DNA of 64,000 bases from JAXDTI01 sp034090045 (GCA_034090045.1 JAXDTI010000003.1:62001-126000); one strand, 5' to 3'; numbered from the stretch's first letter, positions 52,952 through 61,349 are shown. Numbers and translations: made by a program. Notes: a model not told the origin generated them from the letters alone.

Positions 52952-53838
52952 TAGTTTTGGCCTCCCCGGACTTCGCGGGCGGTACTACCTCGCAACAACA
53001 CCGGACGGAGCGTCGCAACCACGGCATACATCACAATCAGGCCGACAACTATGGTGGCTCCGGAACTGACCGGATAGAAATAACTGAACACCAGGCCGAG
53101 CACACACATCATCACCGAGACAGCTATCGCGGCACGCATTGTGGCAGCAAAAGACGAAGTGAGCAGTTGCGCGATAGCCACCGGAACAATCATCAGCGCC
53201 GAAACCAGCAGCACCCCTACCACTCGCATTGCCGCGGCAACTGTTAGCGCTGAAAGCACCGCGAGCAGCGCAGTGATAGCCCCCACCGGCAAACCACAGG
53301 CACGCGCGAAAGCCTCATCGTGACACACCGCAAATAGTGCGGGACGTAAACCGATACCAACCAGGAGTATCACCAGAGCCATAATGACGGTCATCACCAC
53401 GTCACTGTCGCCAACAGAGGCAATCGAACCAAAAAGATAGGAGTTCAGATGGGCGGTGTCTCCACCGGCCAAGCCAATAATCAGCACACCACCTGCGATG
53501 CCCCCATAGAAGAGCAGTGCCATAGCCACGTCTCCGGAGGTTGCTCCGCGCCTGCGCAGCAGCTCCAGGATCAGGGCTCCGGCAACCGCCGCTATCGCCG
53601 CGCCGGGGAGAGCCAGCATATCGCGGTCACTGAACTCGGCGAGATTCCCAACCAGCCACCCCATCGCCACACCAACCAGCGACACGTGCCCGATACCGTC
53701 ACCGAGCAGGGAGAGACGACGCTGTACCAGATAGGTACCGACTATCGGAGCCGAAAAACCCACCAGCAGCGCCACTATCAGTGACCTCAACATAAAGGGG
53801 CTGGTTAGCAGACGCATCCAGGTTTCCGGGTCGGTCAT
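52951..53838 (-). CDS. znuB: Zinc ABC transporter permease
   Basis: Integral membrane subunit of a ZnuABC/manganese-type importer, 295 residues with about eight membrane spans and the family YLVQRRLSLLGDGIGHVSL and GVLLVSALMIVPVAIAQLL motifs. ATG 53838 overlaps the znuC stop (ATGA). Zinc is inferred from the linked zur gene and the His-rich tail of ZnuC. Confidence 0.93.
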   Translation of the reverse strand: MTDPETWMRLLTSPFMLRSLIVALLVGFSAPIVGTYLVQRRLSLLGDGIGHVSLVGVAMGWLVGNLAEFSDRDMLALPGAAIAAVAGALILELLRRRGATSGDVAMALLFYGGIAGGVLIIGLAGGDTAHLNSYLFGSIASVGDSDVVMTVIMALVILLVGIGLRPALFAVCHDEAFARACGLPVGAITALLAVLSALTVAAAMRVVGVLLVSALMIVPVAIAQLLTSSFAATMRAAIAVSVMMCVLGLVFSYFYPVSSGATIVVGLIVMYAVVATLRPVLLRGSTAREVRGGQN

Positions 53839-54698
53839 GAGAGTCTCCCTCCCCCAACAGCGCGGCGCCCATCGACCTGTCCGACACCCGGTCCGCAACC
53901 AATCTCGGGACTGAGTATCGGGCGGCTGTTCGGGTCGGCGTGTGGATGCTGGTGGTCATGGTTAGCATGTTCATGGCCGGGTTCTGGCGGTAGCGGTTCC
54001 CCATGGCTGACCACGTGACCCATATCGAAGCTGAGAGCGGTGTCTATCAGCTCACCGAGTTCCGCAGTCTCATGCAGCACCACCAGCACCGACACTCCAC
54101 GTTCATGCAGCTGAGCAACAATTTTTGCGAGTTGTTCACGAGACGCAGCATCGATTCCGGTGAGCGGCTCATCCATTATTAACAGTTCCGGATTACGCAC
54201 CAGGGCGCGGGCTATCTGCACTCGCTGATGCTGCCCCCCGGAAAGCACATCTACCCGCCGGTTAGCGAACGCCAACATTCCGACACTGTCCAATGCGGCG
54301 CGGGCTCTCTCGGTGGCTCCACGTCCGGGCAGCAAGCGTGCAAAACCCCTGCTACCAGCGACAGAGAGCAGTCCGGAACACACAACTTCGAGGGCGGTTG
54401 CAGGCACACCTGAGGCGTATTCGGGCTGTTGGGGCACATAGCCGATGCGGGCTCGTAACCGCGGGTTAGTGGCGGGGTTTTCACCAAAAATGCGTACGCT
54501 GCCGCCGCTAATAGGGTTAATACCAACCAGTGCTTTTACCAGAGTTGATTTGCCTGAACCATTTGGCCCCATGATTGCGGTGACTTCGCCGGTGTGAAAG
54601 TCTGCGTCAATGCCGTGCAGGATTTCGTTACCGCTCAGCGTTACAGTGAGTCCGCGCAGCGATACGACAGTGCCAGTCTCCGCTGTCTTTGTCCCCAT
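53835..54698 (-). CDS. znuC: Zinc ABC transporter ATP-binding protein with His-rich tail
   Basis: ATPase subunit, 287 residues: Walker A GPNGSGKST (44-52), Q-loop VPQQPEYASG, signature LSGGQHQRVQIARAL, Walker B LLIMDEPLTGID. Beyond the ATPase core is a tail with PGHEHANHDHQHPHADP, a likely zinc-binding segment. ATG 54698; the longer frame to 54770 crosses the promoter. The periplasmic-type binding protein gene znuA is not in the window. Confidence 0.94.
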   Translation of the reverse strand: MGTKTAETGTVVSLRGLTVTLSGNEILHGIDADFHTGEVTAIMGPNGSGKSTLVKALVGINPISGGSVRIFGENPATNPRLRARIGYVPQQPEYASGVPATALEVVCSGLLSVAGSRGFARLLPGRGATERARAALDSVGMLAFANRRVDVLSGGQHQRVQIARALVRNPELLIMDEPLTGIDAASREQLAKIVAQLHERGVSVLVVLHETAELGELIDTALSFDMGHVVSHGEPLPPEPGHEHANHDHQHPHADPNSRPILSPEIGCGPGVGQVDGRRAVGGGRLS

Positions 54699-54718
54699 GA
54701 AACCCCCAATAACCAACC

Positions 54719-54734
54719 TTGATAATGATAACAG
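54719..54734. promoter_or_regulatory. Candidate Zur box upstream of znuC
   Basis: TTGATAATGATAACAG resembles the AT-rich Fur/Zur operator core (AATGAT) and lies 21-36 nt upstream of the znuC start. The dyad is imperfect. It could also affect the divergent SDR gene. Confidence 0.45.
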
Positions 54735-54795
54735 TTCTCGATATGTTTTGCCGACTATAGTAAGAAGCAAAGATTAAAGGCAGAGAGGATCTAAT

Positions 54796-55539
54796 ATGGC
54801 ACGCAGAGCACTGGTTACCGGAGCATCCAGCGGCATTGGAGCAGCTACGGTCAAGTCCCTGACAGCGGCAGGTTTCAAGGTTTTAGGCACCGCTCGTCGT
54901 GAAGATCGGCTGGCATCCCTGGCCGCTGAAACCGGCATGGATTATGTGGCGGCCGATTTGACCACCGATGAGGGCATCCAGACGGTTGTTGACTACGCGG
55001 CAAAGGGCGCCCCGATTGACGTGTTGGTAAACAATGCTGGCGGGGCACTCGGCACCGATTCGGTAGCGGAGGGCAAAGTCGAGGAGTGGCGCAGGATGTA
55101 TGAAATCAACGTGATTTCTACGCTGCGTCTGACCCAGGCTTTTCTGCCAACCATGCGTGAACGCGGCGGCGACCTGGTGTTTATTTCCTCCACCGCCGGG
55201 CACGACACCTATCCGGGTGGAGCCGGTTACGTTGCGGCAAAACACGCTGAACGCCAAATCCCGAACACGCTGCGCCTGGAACTGCTCGGCGAACCGGTAC
55301 GAATCATCGACATTTCTCCCGGCATGGTTCACACCGAGGAGTTTTCTCTGGTCAGGTACCACGGTGACCGAGAGGCTGCCGACAGGGTTTACGCCGGTGT
55401 AGCGAATCCGCTGACCGCCGAGGATATTGCCGAGGTGGTGCGCTGGAGCATAATGCTACCAGAGCATATAAACATTGACTCGGTGGTGGTTCGTCCGCGA
55501 GCACAGGCATCAAACACCCTGGTGGCTCGCACCAACTGA
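54796..55539 (+). CDS. Short-chain dehydrogenase/reductase
   Basis: Classical SDR of 247 residues: cofactor motif TGASSGIGAATV, NNAGGALG, catalytic Ser in FISSTAGHDTYPG and YVAAK (Tyr/Lys). The overall pattern is closest to YdfG-type NADP-dependent 3-hydroxy acid/serine dehydrogenases, but the substrate is uncertain. A TATAGT (54756-54761) may be its -10. Divergent from znuC. Confidence 0.9.
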   Translation: MARRALVTGASSGIGAATVKSLTAAGFKVLGTARREDRLASLAAETGMDYVAADLTTDEGIQTVVDYAAKGAPIDVLVNNAGGALGTDSVAEGKVEEWRRMYEINVISTLRLTQAFLPTMRERGGDLVFISSTAGHDTYPGGAGYVAAKHAERQIPNTLRLELLGEPVRIIDISPGMVHTEEFSLVRYHGDREAADRVYAGVANPLTAEDIAEVVRWSIMLPEHINIDSVVVRPRAQASNTLVARTN

Positions 55540-55589
55540 CTCATTCGCCCGAAGCCGCAGACAGCACGAATCACCCCGCTGTCGAGAAT

Positions 55590-57353
55590 CTACGCTGCAT
55601 CGTGGCGGGTAAGGATCTCCGAGAAAGGCTCCAGCTCGGCTGCGTCATATTTCGCCACGAACCGCTCATAATCCTCACGTCCGGAACGTTCATGCGGGAA
55701 CGACTCCACCGGCAAGAGACGATCGTTCGTGATTTTCACATCGATTACGACCGGCTCTTTGCTGCCTTTCACCTGCCGAATCACTTCAGCGAACTCCTTG
55801 CCGGAACGTACGGTATAGCCTCGCACCCCGAAGCCAGCAGCAACCGTTGCAAAATCCACATCCGATAATTCGATACCAGAATGCGGTTGCTCGGTGTCGT
55901 CCTGTTCCGCCTCGATGAACCCCAGTGATTGATTAGTGAAAACCACGTTGATTATCGGCAGTTTGTGGTCGCGCTGCGTCACCAGGTCTTGGCTCATCAT
56001 CGCGAAACCGCCGTCACCGGAAAGCGTCCAGACTTCACGACCAGGATATTCCAGAGCCGCCGCGATACCCGCCGGCAGACCATAACCCATGGTCGCGTAC
56101 AGTGGAGATACGGTAAAGGTCTTGTCGTGATCCATATTGAGCAGCCGACCGGTAGCGATATTTACGTTGCCAACGTCGATACCAAAGACCGCATCAGGTT
56201 CCGCGACTTCGTTGATAGTCTTATAGATAGGCTCGAAACGTGCCGGGGTACGTTCACCCTGTTCAGCGAGACGGGTAATATAGCCATCCCATTGGGCTCG
56301 ATCCTCGATTGCTGCCTGATACCAGCCTTCGTGGGCGGAGATCGCGCGCTGCTTCAAGGTCTCGCCACCGGCGCGTACCCGGTCGAGTAACTGGCGAAGC
56401 ACCACCCGCGCATCAGCAAGTATCCCCAGTTCAGTACGGTGGCGAGCCCCGATAACGCCGCTGCGCAGGTTCACGTCAATGAACTTTGCCTGCGGATTGA
56501 ATGCTGGGAATTCAAAGTTGGTTCCCAGGAACAGTACCGTGTCTGCTGCCCGCGCCACATCCACACCCGGTTTAGTCGAAACCCGTCCGGTGGAGAGCAT
56601 CCAATATGGTTCGTCACCCTCCAGAACCGGCTTTCCCAAGTAACTAGAACCGAGCGGAATATGTAGCGTCTCAGCCAGTTCGCGCAGTTGATCGCCGCTG
56701 CCGTGGGCTCCCTGCCCGAAATATATTAACGGACGTTTAGCATTTATCAGCATTTCCAGGGTGCGCTCAATATCGGCATCCGGTGCGCAGCGCTCCCAGC
56801 GAGGTTCACTATAGGCCTCCGCTGAGGACGGATAGTTATCCTCAATTTCGGTCCAACCGAAGTCTTTCGGGATGATTACTGCCGCCACGCCGCGCTGTTC
56901 ATAGGCTGTCCGGATGGCACTGTCGATAACCAGTGGTAACTGTTCGGCAGTCATGACGGTACGGTCATACACCGAAACATCTTGGAAGATCGGGTTCTCA
57001 TCGAACTCCTGAAAAAAGTCGGTGTTCATGCGGGAGCTGGGTACCTGTCCGATAATCGCAAGCACCGGTATGTGATCGGTTTTGGCGTCATACAACCCGT
57101 TGAGCAGGTGCACCGCACCGGGACCGGCAGAACCGAGCATCACTCCGATACGGCCGGTTAGTTTCGCTTCGGCGACTGCGGCCAGCGCGCCAGCTTCCTC
57201 GTGTCGCACCCCTATATAGTCGATTTGGTTGCGATAGTTGTGTATCGCGTTCATGGTGGAATCCAGCGACCCGCCGGGCAGCCCGTAGATACGTTTCACA
57301 CCCCAACTGACCAGCACTTTCATCATCGCGTCGGCTGCTGCTATGCGTGCCAT
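55590..57353 (-). CDS. Pyruvate oxidase (acetyl-phosphate and H2O2 forming, SpxB/Pox type)
   Basis: Thiamine-diphosphate/FAD enzyme that converts pyruvate, phosphate and O2 to acetyl phosphate, CO2 and H2O2. 587 residues; the N-terminus (MMKVLVSWGVKRIYGLPGGS, VRHEEAGALAAVAEAKLTG, GSAGPGAVHLLNGLYDAK) closely follows lactobacillar/streptococcal Pox rather than E. coli PoxB; TPP motif SGDGGFAM with the later FTNQSLGFI. There is no C-terminal lipid-binding helix. ATG 57353 has AAAGGA 7 nt upstream. Direct repeats lie in its promoter. Confidence 0.88.
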   Translation of the reverse strand: MARIAAADAMMKVLVSWGVKRIYGLPGGSLDSTMNAIHNYRNQIDYIGVRHEEAGALAAVAEAKLTGRIGVMLGSAGPGAVHLLNGLYDAKTDHIPVLAIIGQVPSSRMNTDFFQEFDENPIFQDVSVYDRTVMTAEQLPLVIDSAIRTAYEQRGVAAVIIPKDFGWTEIEDNYPSSAEAYSEPRWERCAPDADIERTLEMLINAKRPLIYFGQGAHGSGDQLRELAETLHIPLGSSYLGKPVLEGDEPYWMLSTGRVSTKPGVDVARAADTVLFLGTNFEFPAFNPQAKFIDVNLRSGVIGARHRTELGILADARVVLRQLLDRVRAGGETLKQRAISAHEGWYQAAIEDRAQWDGYITRLAEQGERTPARFEPIYKTINEVAEPDAVFGIDVGNVNIATGRLLNMDHDKTFTVSPLYATMGYGLPAGIAAALEYPGREVWTLSGDGGFAMMSQDLVTQRDHKLPIINVVFTNQSLGFIEAEQDDTEQPHSGIELSDVDFATVAAGFGVRGYTVRSGKEFAEVIRQVKGSKEPVVIDVKITNDRLLPVESFPHERSGREDYERFVAKYDAAELEPFSEILTRHDAA

Positions 57354-57378
57354 TTCCAATTCCTTTCACCGAGTTGAA

Positions 57379-57434
57379 AAACTATCTCGCCAGTTTGCGC
57401 AGGGTTTGCGCAGCTTTATGACCCCAAAACTATC
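57379..57434. promoter_or_regulatory. Repeated elements upstream of pyruvate oxidase
   Basis: Two GTTTGCGCA copies (57393-57401, 57404-57412; 11-bp period) are bracketed by two AAACTATC elements (57379-57386 and 57427-57434). The outer one, within CCCCAAAACTATC (57422-57434), nearly matches CCCCAAACTATC before the AGCS symporter. Confidence 0.45.
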
Positions 57435-57526
57435 AGCGGTGAGCGGGGGCTGCAGTGCGAGAGGAACCGTTGTGCGCACCATCACAGTCTTGAGTTGCCC
57501 TGCTCGCGAAAAACAGGATTTGTGAT

Positions 57527-57814
57527 TCAGTTACCGAAAGATGGTTGCGCAACCAGCGGTGCGGAAGTGTCAATCTGCTGGTTGTTTTCATCCAATATGC
57601 CCAGTTCCCGCCAAGTCTCTAAAGATTCCTGTGCCTCGATATCAGTGAGCAGTGTCATGGCAAAACCGGATTGAATAAGCACGTAGTCGCCTACTTTCGC
57701 TTCGGGCAGGTAGGCAAGGCAGATATCCTGTTCAGCTCCGGCGACATCAATTCGCGCCATCGGCAGTGCACCATCTTGAATGAACTTTATTTGGCAGGGC
57801 ACTCCCAGGCACAT
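57527..57814 (-). CDS. hypC: [NiFe]-hydrogenase maturation chaperone HypC
   Basis: HypC carries the Fe(CN)2CO precursor to the large subunit using its N-terminal Cys2. 95 residues beginning MCLGVPCQIKFI; the usual Gly of the MCLxxPG motif is replaced by a second cysteine (Cys7). The VGDYVLIQSGFAMTLL segment is typical. A short C-terminal tail extends past the normal family end. It follows the degenerate large subunit by 30 nt. Confidence 0.92.
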   Translation of the reverse strand: MCLGVPCQIKFIQDGALPMARIDVAGAEQDICLAYLPEAKVGDYVLIQSGFAMTLLTDIEAQESLETWRELGILDENNQQIDTSAPLVAQPSFGN

Positions 57815-57844
57815 TTCTCTCTCCTTTTTCTTCTGACCACACTA

Positions 57845-59113
57845 TCAGCCGTTGCCAGCTTCGATTACGAGGTTCATCGTTCCGGGTGGGGCGGCAGAAA
57901 TCGGCAGGCAGGGGTCAGCAGTGCGCAGCGCATCCTCCATCGCTGCCTCCCGCGCATTCCCCTCCAGACGCACCGCGTCGGTCAGCAGATAGGCCAGCCA
58001 CGGCTCGTTTTGTACGGTTGGAGTGAGTATCGTGGCGGAGGACACCAGCCCATCTTCACCGATGCTATAGGTGTGTTGCAGGATACCGCGCGGAGAATCG
58101 ACCAGACCGGTTGCCGTTCCGGCATGCAGCGGCTTCGGCTCATCAAAAGTTGTTCCTGCCCGTTCCTCCTCGACACACAGCAGTTCGAGAATCCTCTCAG
58201 CCAGTTGCTCGACCATTTCCAGGCAGTGCAGCGTGATGATTGCGCGGGCAGCCAATCCCCCGCCAGATTCTGCGCCACCCAACCATCTGTTCTGTGCGGC
58301 TCGGGCACGCGGCGTGCTCAACGGACCGATACTGAGCTGGGCTATCGGCCCTACACGGTAGTATCCCTCAGGGATGCCAAGGGCAACTATATAGGGTCTG
58401 GGGACGTTCTCCCCCGGACGAGACTCGGTAATCAACTCGCTGAAACGCGCATTTGGCTCCAGGAATAGCACTTCTGTGCCGCGTACCGCCTTTACGTATT
58501 CTCCGAGGAGGTCGGGTTTTCCGGAGCTATCAGCGAGAGCCACCGAAGCGCCAACAAATGTGTCACCGAACTCTACATCTGAGCGAAACGCCCATTCGCA
58601 GAGCTTTTCAGCAGCGTCAAGCACTGGAGACAGATCCTCACTGAGGGACCGCAACGCTTCGGTCTCCGGCAGTTGAGAAATACCACCGGGCAGGGCGGTC
58701 TGCGGGAAATGTCCGCCCGCACCGGCGGCATCCATGACCCGGCGAGAATACTTTTTCAAGGTTACAGCGGCTTCCCGATCGAGGGATGCGAAACGCAGCG
58801 AATGAGCCTCGATATGTGAACCGCAGTGCAATAGTCTCCGTACACTTTCAGCCAGTGTCGAGATTCCCTCTCCGTCAATAACTGCCAGTTGGTCGAGACA
58901 ACGAGTACCCGCCAGGTGGTGTGCCGCCGGACATATCCCACACAAATGTTCCGTCATATACAGGGCTTCACCTGCACTTTTACCGGCGAGCAGGGTATCG
59001 ACACGAGGCAGACCGACCAGGTCGAAGCGCGCCTGGGGCTCCCCTCTGGAGTCTCGTTGCAGCAGCACCCGCCCCTGCGCGGGGTTCACGATTTCGTTCA
59101 TATTGATTTTCAC
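57845..59113 (-). CDS. Degenerate group 3-like [NiFe]-hydrogenase large-subunit homologue
   Basis: A 422-residue protein with the fold signatures of group 3-type large subunits: TEHLCGICPAAHHLAG (N-terminal CxxC, residues 58-61), PGGIS, GYYRVGPIAQL, GLVDSPRGILQHTYS. At the C-terminus the nickel-site motif DPCxxCxxH reads DPCLPISA (400-407): Cys402 remains, the second Cys is Ile405 and the His is Ala408. The N-terminal RIEGH is also missing (AQGRV). A normal Ni-Fe site is therefore unlikely. GTG 59113 has GGAG 7 nt upstream. It lies between hypC and divergent hypA. Confidence 0.8.
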   Translation of the reverse strand: MKINMNEIVNPAQGRVLLQRDSRGEPQARFDLVGLPRVDTLLAGKSAGEALYMTEHLCGICPAAHHLAGTRCLDQLAVIDGEGISTLAESVRRLLHCGSHIEAHSLRFASLDREAAVTLKKYSRRVMDAAGAGGHFPQTALPGGISQLPETEALRSLSEDLSPVLDAAEKLCEWAFRSDVEFGDTFVGASVALADSSGKPDLLGEYVKAVRGTEVLFLEPNARFSELITESRPGENVPRPYIVALGIPEGYYRVGPIAQLSIGPLSTPRARAAQNRWLGGAESGGGLAARAIITLHCLEMVEQLAERILELLCVEEERAGTTFDEPKPLHAGTATGLVDSPRGILQHTYSIGEDGLVSSATILTPTVQNEPWLAYLLTDAVRLEGNAREAAMEDALRTADPCLPISAAPPGTMNLVIEAGNG

Positions 59114-59148
59114 GTGTTTTCTCCAACGAAAAATACTGCCTTTACCTG

Positions 59149-59154
59149 TATAAA
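59149..59154 (+). promoter_or_regulatory. -10 element of hypA (leaderless transcript likely)
   Basis: TATAAA ends 7 nt before the hypA GTG (59162), so the transcript should start at or near the start codon. No Shine-Dalgarno sequence is present. No clear -35. Confidence 0.45.
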
Positions 59155-59161
59155 TAATACT

Positions 59162-59512
59162 GTGCATGAACTGAGCTTGCTTACTGGCGTGGTGGAGGCG
59201 ATTACGCGCGCCGGAGTTGGCAAACACGTCACTCGGGTGCGAGAGGTGGCACTTGAGGTGGGCACCATGTCGGGAGCGATACCGGATGCCCTGGTAGCGG
59301 CGTGGCCACTAGCAGTATCCGGAACTATTGCCCAGGATGCCGATTTGAAGCTGAGCGAAGTGACAGCGGCGGTTTGGTGTCCACATTGCGCTCGTGATGT
59401 AGAGATTGAGGAGTTTTATGCACTGACCTGCCCCGAATGCGGGACACCGACAGCTAACCTGACCCGGGGGCGAGAGTTCACCCTGAAATATGTTGAATGG
59501 GACACCGAGTGA
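59162..59512 (+). CDS. hypA: Hydrogenase nickel-insertion protein HypA
   Basis: Delivers nickel to the large subunit together with HypB. 116 residues starting (M)HELSLLTGVVEAI, where His2 is the nickel ligand, and a zinc ribbon WCPHC...CPECG. The frame is open upstream to 58889, but the GTG at 59162 gives the exact family start. It is transcribed against the rest of the cluster. hypB, hypD, hypE and hypF are not in the window. Confidence 0.95.
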   Translation: MHELSLLTGVVEAITRAGVGKHVTRVREVALEVGTMSGAIPDALVAAWPLAVSGTIAQDADLKLSEVTAAVWCPHCARDVEIEEFYALTCPECGTPTANLTRGREFTLKYVEWDTE

Positions 59513-59528
59513 GTGGAACACCGAGTAG

Positions 59529-60020
59529 CTAACCGAGCCACTCGCGAAGCAGTGATTCTGCCAGGTCTATTGCGGCAGGAACCGCCGCTGAGACCGGATC
59601 TGATAGTCCAACACGCAGATCCACATCTGCTACCGTAACCCCGACGACCTCAACTTTGTCAGGCTCGGTGCCGAGGAGACGACAGGAAGTCAATACATCA
59701 AGCAGCCCAACCTGGTGGGGCGACATTTTCATGGAGAGCAGTCGCGGCACCTGATCCCCGCCGATGTGCAGCGCCGTGCCGGGTTCTATGCCGCCGGTCG
59801 ATTCCCCCGGCTGCAGGGCATCCAGTATCAGCAGTCGCTCAGAATCCTGTACCACCGGAATGAGTTGCATCCCGCCGGTACCGCCATCAACGAATTGCAG
59901 CTGTTCCGAGCCCACAGTTTCCGGCCAGCGTTTTTCGAGACCGGCAAGTATCTCTAGTCCGACACCATCATCGCCCATAATCGGGTTGCCAACGGCGAGC
60001 ACCGTAGTGTTTTTGCCCAC
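59529..60020 (-). CDS. Hydrogenase maturation protease
   Basis: Endopeptidase of the HyaD/HycI family that removes the large-subunit C-terminal extension after nickel insertion. 163 residues with AVGNPIMGDDGVGLEIL (Asp at the first nickel position, as in HycI), FVDGGTGGMQL and MKMSPHQVGLLD (His ligand). It lies 9 nt after the cytochrome b gene. HupL next to it carries a matching 15-residue extension. Confidence 0.94.
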   Translation of the reverse strand: MGKNTTVLAVGNPIMGDDGVGLEILAGLEKRWPETVGSEQLQFVDGGTGGMQLIPVVQDSERLLILDALQPGESTGGIEPGTALHIGGDQVPRLLSMKMSPHQVGLLDVLTSCRLLGTEPDKVEVVGVTVADVDLRVGLSDPVSAAVPAAIDLAESLLREWLG

Positions 60021-60029
60021 GCCGCAGTG

Positions 60030-61349
60030 TCACACTTCCGGAGCGTCAACCGGTTTAGATCCGCGCTTGAGCCACACGCTGCCGCCGACCATCGCGGAGA
60101 TACCACCGTGGCGTTCCAGGGTGTCGGCACGGAAAGCCAGATAGATATGCCCGATAACAAACGCGATAAACAGGTACATCACCAGGGCGTGGAAAAGCCG
60201 TATATTCGGAATCCCGAACCACACGGTCGGCAGTTGCAGGAACTTCCAAACCGCATTTTCATTGTGTGCGAGCGCATACAGGGACAGACCGGTGAGCATC
60301 TGTATTGCGCCGAGCACATAGATACCGGTATAGGCCAGTTGCTGCAACGGATTGTGCGCCAGGTATGTGGGCGCTTCTTTCCTCAGGAACAGGTAGTGGC
60401 CAAGCACCCGCCCCAGGTTTTTCACGTCCTCTCTCTTTTTGAAAGGCCAGAACGTGGACCAGCGCATATAGCGGTCTTTCGCTATAAACGCCAACACCAG
60501 ACGCACCAGGCCGATCGCAATCCAGATCGCCGCAGAGGCGAAGTGAATGAAACGGAAAATGCCCATCAGGAACCCGGGGTCAATACCTCGGAAGAAACTG
60601 TCCCCAAAGAACGGATCCATAATGTAGTACCCGGTCAGGCAGAGCAGGAAAATAATCGCAACATTTGACCAGTGCAAGAGCCTTAGCATCGGTGACCACA
60701 GTTCCAGGCGCACCCATTCGTCACGACTGGAATCGTGGTCACTTTCCCCCTGTTTTCCGGTACCCAGCGGTCGGACGTTAATAAATCCCTGTATCTCAAA
60801 GGGCCCGGTCTCGCCATTGTCATCGACTCTTGCGAAAGCAACCGCCAGGCAGCGGTACCCTCGGTTACCGGCCATTTGGGCGTTGCGCTGCAGGATTGCA
60901 CGCTGCTCGCGGGTGGCGTGGGCGATATTCATCACCGCGTCCAGATTCCCGCGGGCAATCACCAGGTCATGGAACTCTCCCTCGGTGGTCTCGAAATCGT
61001 GGATACGCGCCAGTGAGTATTTTCGTGTTTTAGGTCCATCAAAATCCTCGGGGGGAACACTGCGGACCTCTTGGGTGGGGAAAATCTGGTGCACGGTGTC
61101 CCGTAGCGCGCGATCCACCGGGTCATCTGAGCCGGTTGGTGCAACCGCCGCCATGGTCAGCATTCGGCGTTTCGAGACGCTGCCGATGTTATAGCCTCCC
61201 CCGATTTCGATGGTGTCGCTCTCTCCATGGAAGGCACTGAACTCGACCTGTTCTGCACCCAGATCGCTAGGGTCAGCAATATGGGTCAGGGGTTCGGGAA
61301 CCTCATCAGCCACAATACCTTCTGATCGTTGAATGTTATCGCTACTCAC
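60030..61349 (-). CDS. Hydrogenase cytochrome b subunit fused to a P-type ATPase N-domain-like region
   Basis: 439 residues. From about residue 210 it is a HyaC/HupC-type membrane di-heme cytochrome b that passes electrons from the hydrogenase to quinone: LRLLHWSNVAII, FRFIHFASAAIW and RLFHALVMYLF...GHIYLAF supply the heme His, with four spans. Residues ~35-200 are extra and resemble the nucleotide-binding domain of P-type ATPases: DPVDRAL (76-82), VIARGN in place of KGA (130-135), RGYRCLAVA (163-171), GFINVRP (188-194). There is no DKTGT motif. GTG 61349 overlaps the hupL stop (GTGA). Confidence 0.85.
   Translation of the reverse strand: MSSDNIQRSEGIVADEVPEPLTHIADPSDLGAEQVEFSAFHGESDTIEIGGGYNIGSVSKRRMLTMAAVAPTGSDDPVDRALRDTVHQIFPTQEVRSVPPEDFDGPKTRKYSLARIHDFETTEGEFHDLVIARGNLDAVMNIAHATREQRAILQRNAQMAGNRGYRCLAVAFARVDDNGETGPFEIQGFINVRPLGTGKQGESDHDSSRDEWVRLELWSPMLRLLHWSNVAIIFLLCLTGYYIMDPFFGDSFFRGIDPGFLMGIFRFIHFASAAIWIAIGLVRLVLAFIAKDRYMRWSTFWPFKKREDVKNLGRVLGHYLFLRKEAPTYLAHNPLQQLAYTGIYVLGAIQMLTGLSLYALAHNENAVWKFLQLPTVWFGIPNIRLFHALVMYLFIAFVIGHIYLAFRADTLERHGGISAMVGGSVWLKRGSKPVDAPEV

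Noticed and set aside
58889..59161. N-terminal extension of the hypA frame
   Set aside because: The extra 91 codons lie antisense to the large-subunit homologue, and HypA needs its Met-His start; GTG 59162 supplies it.
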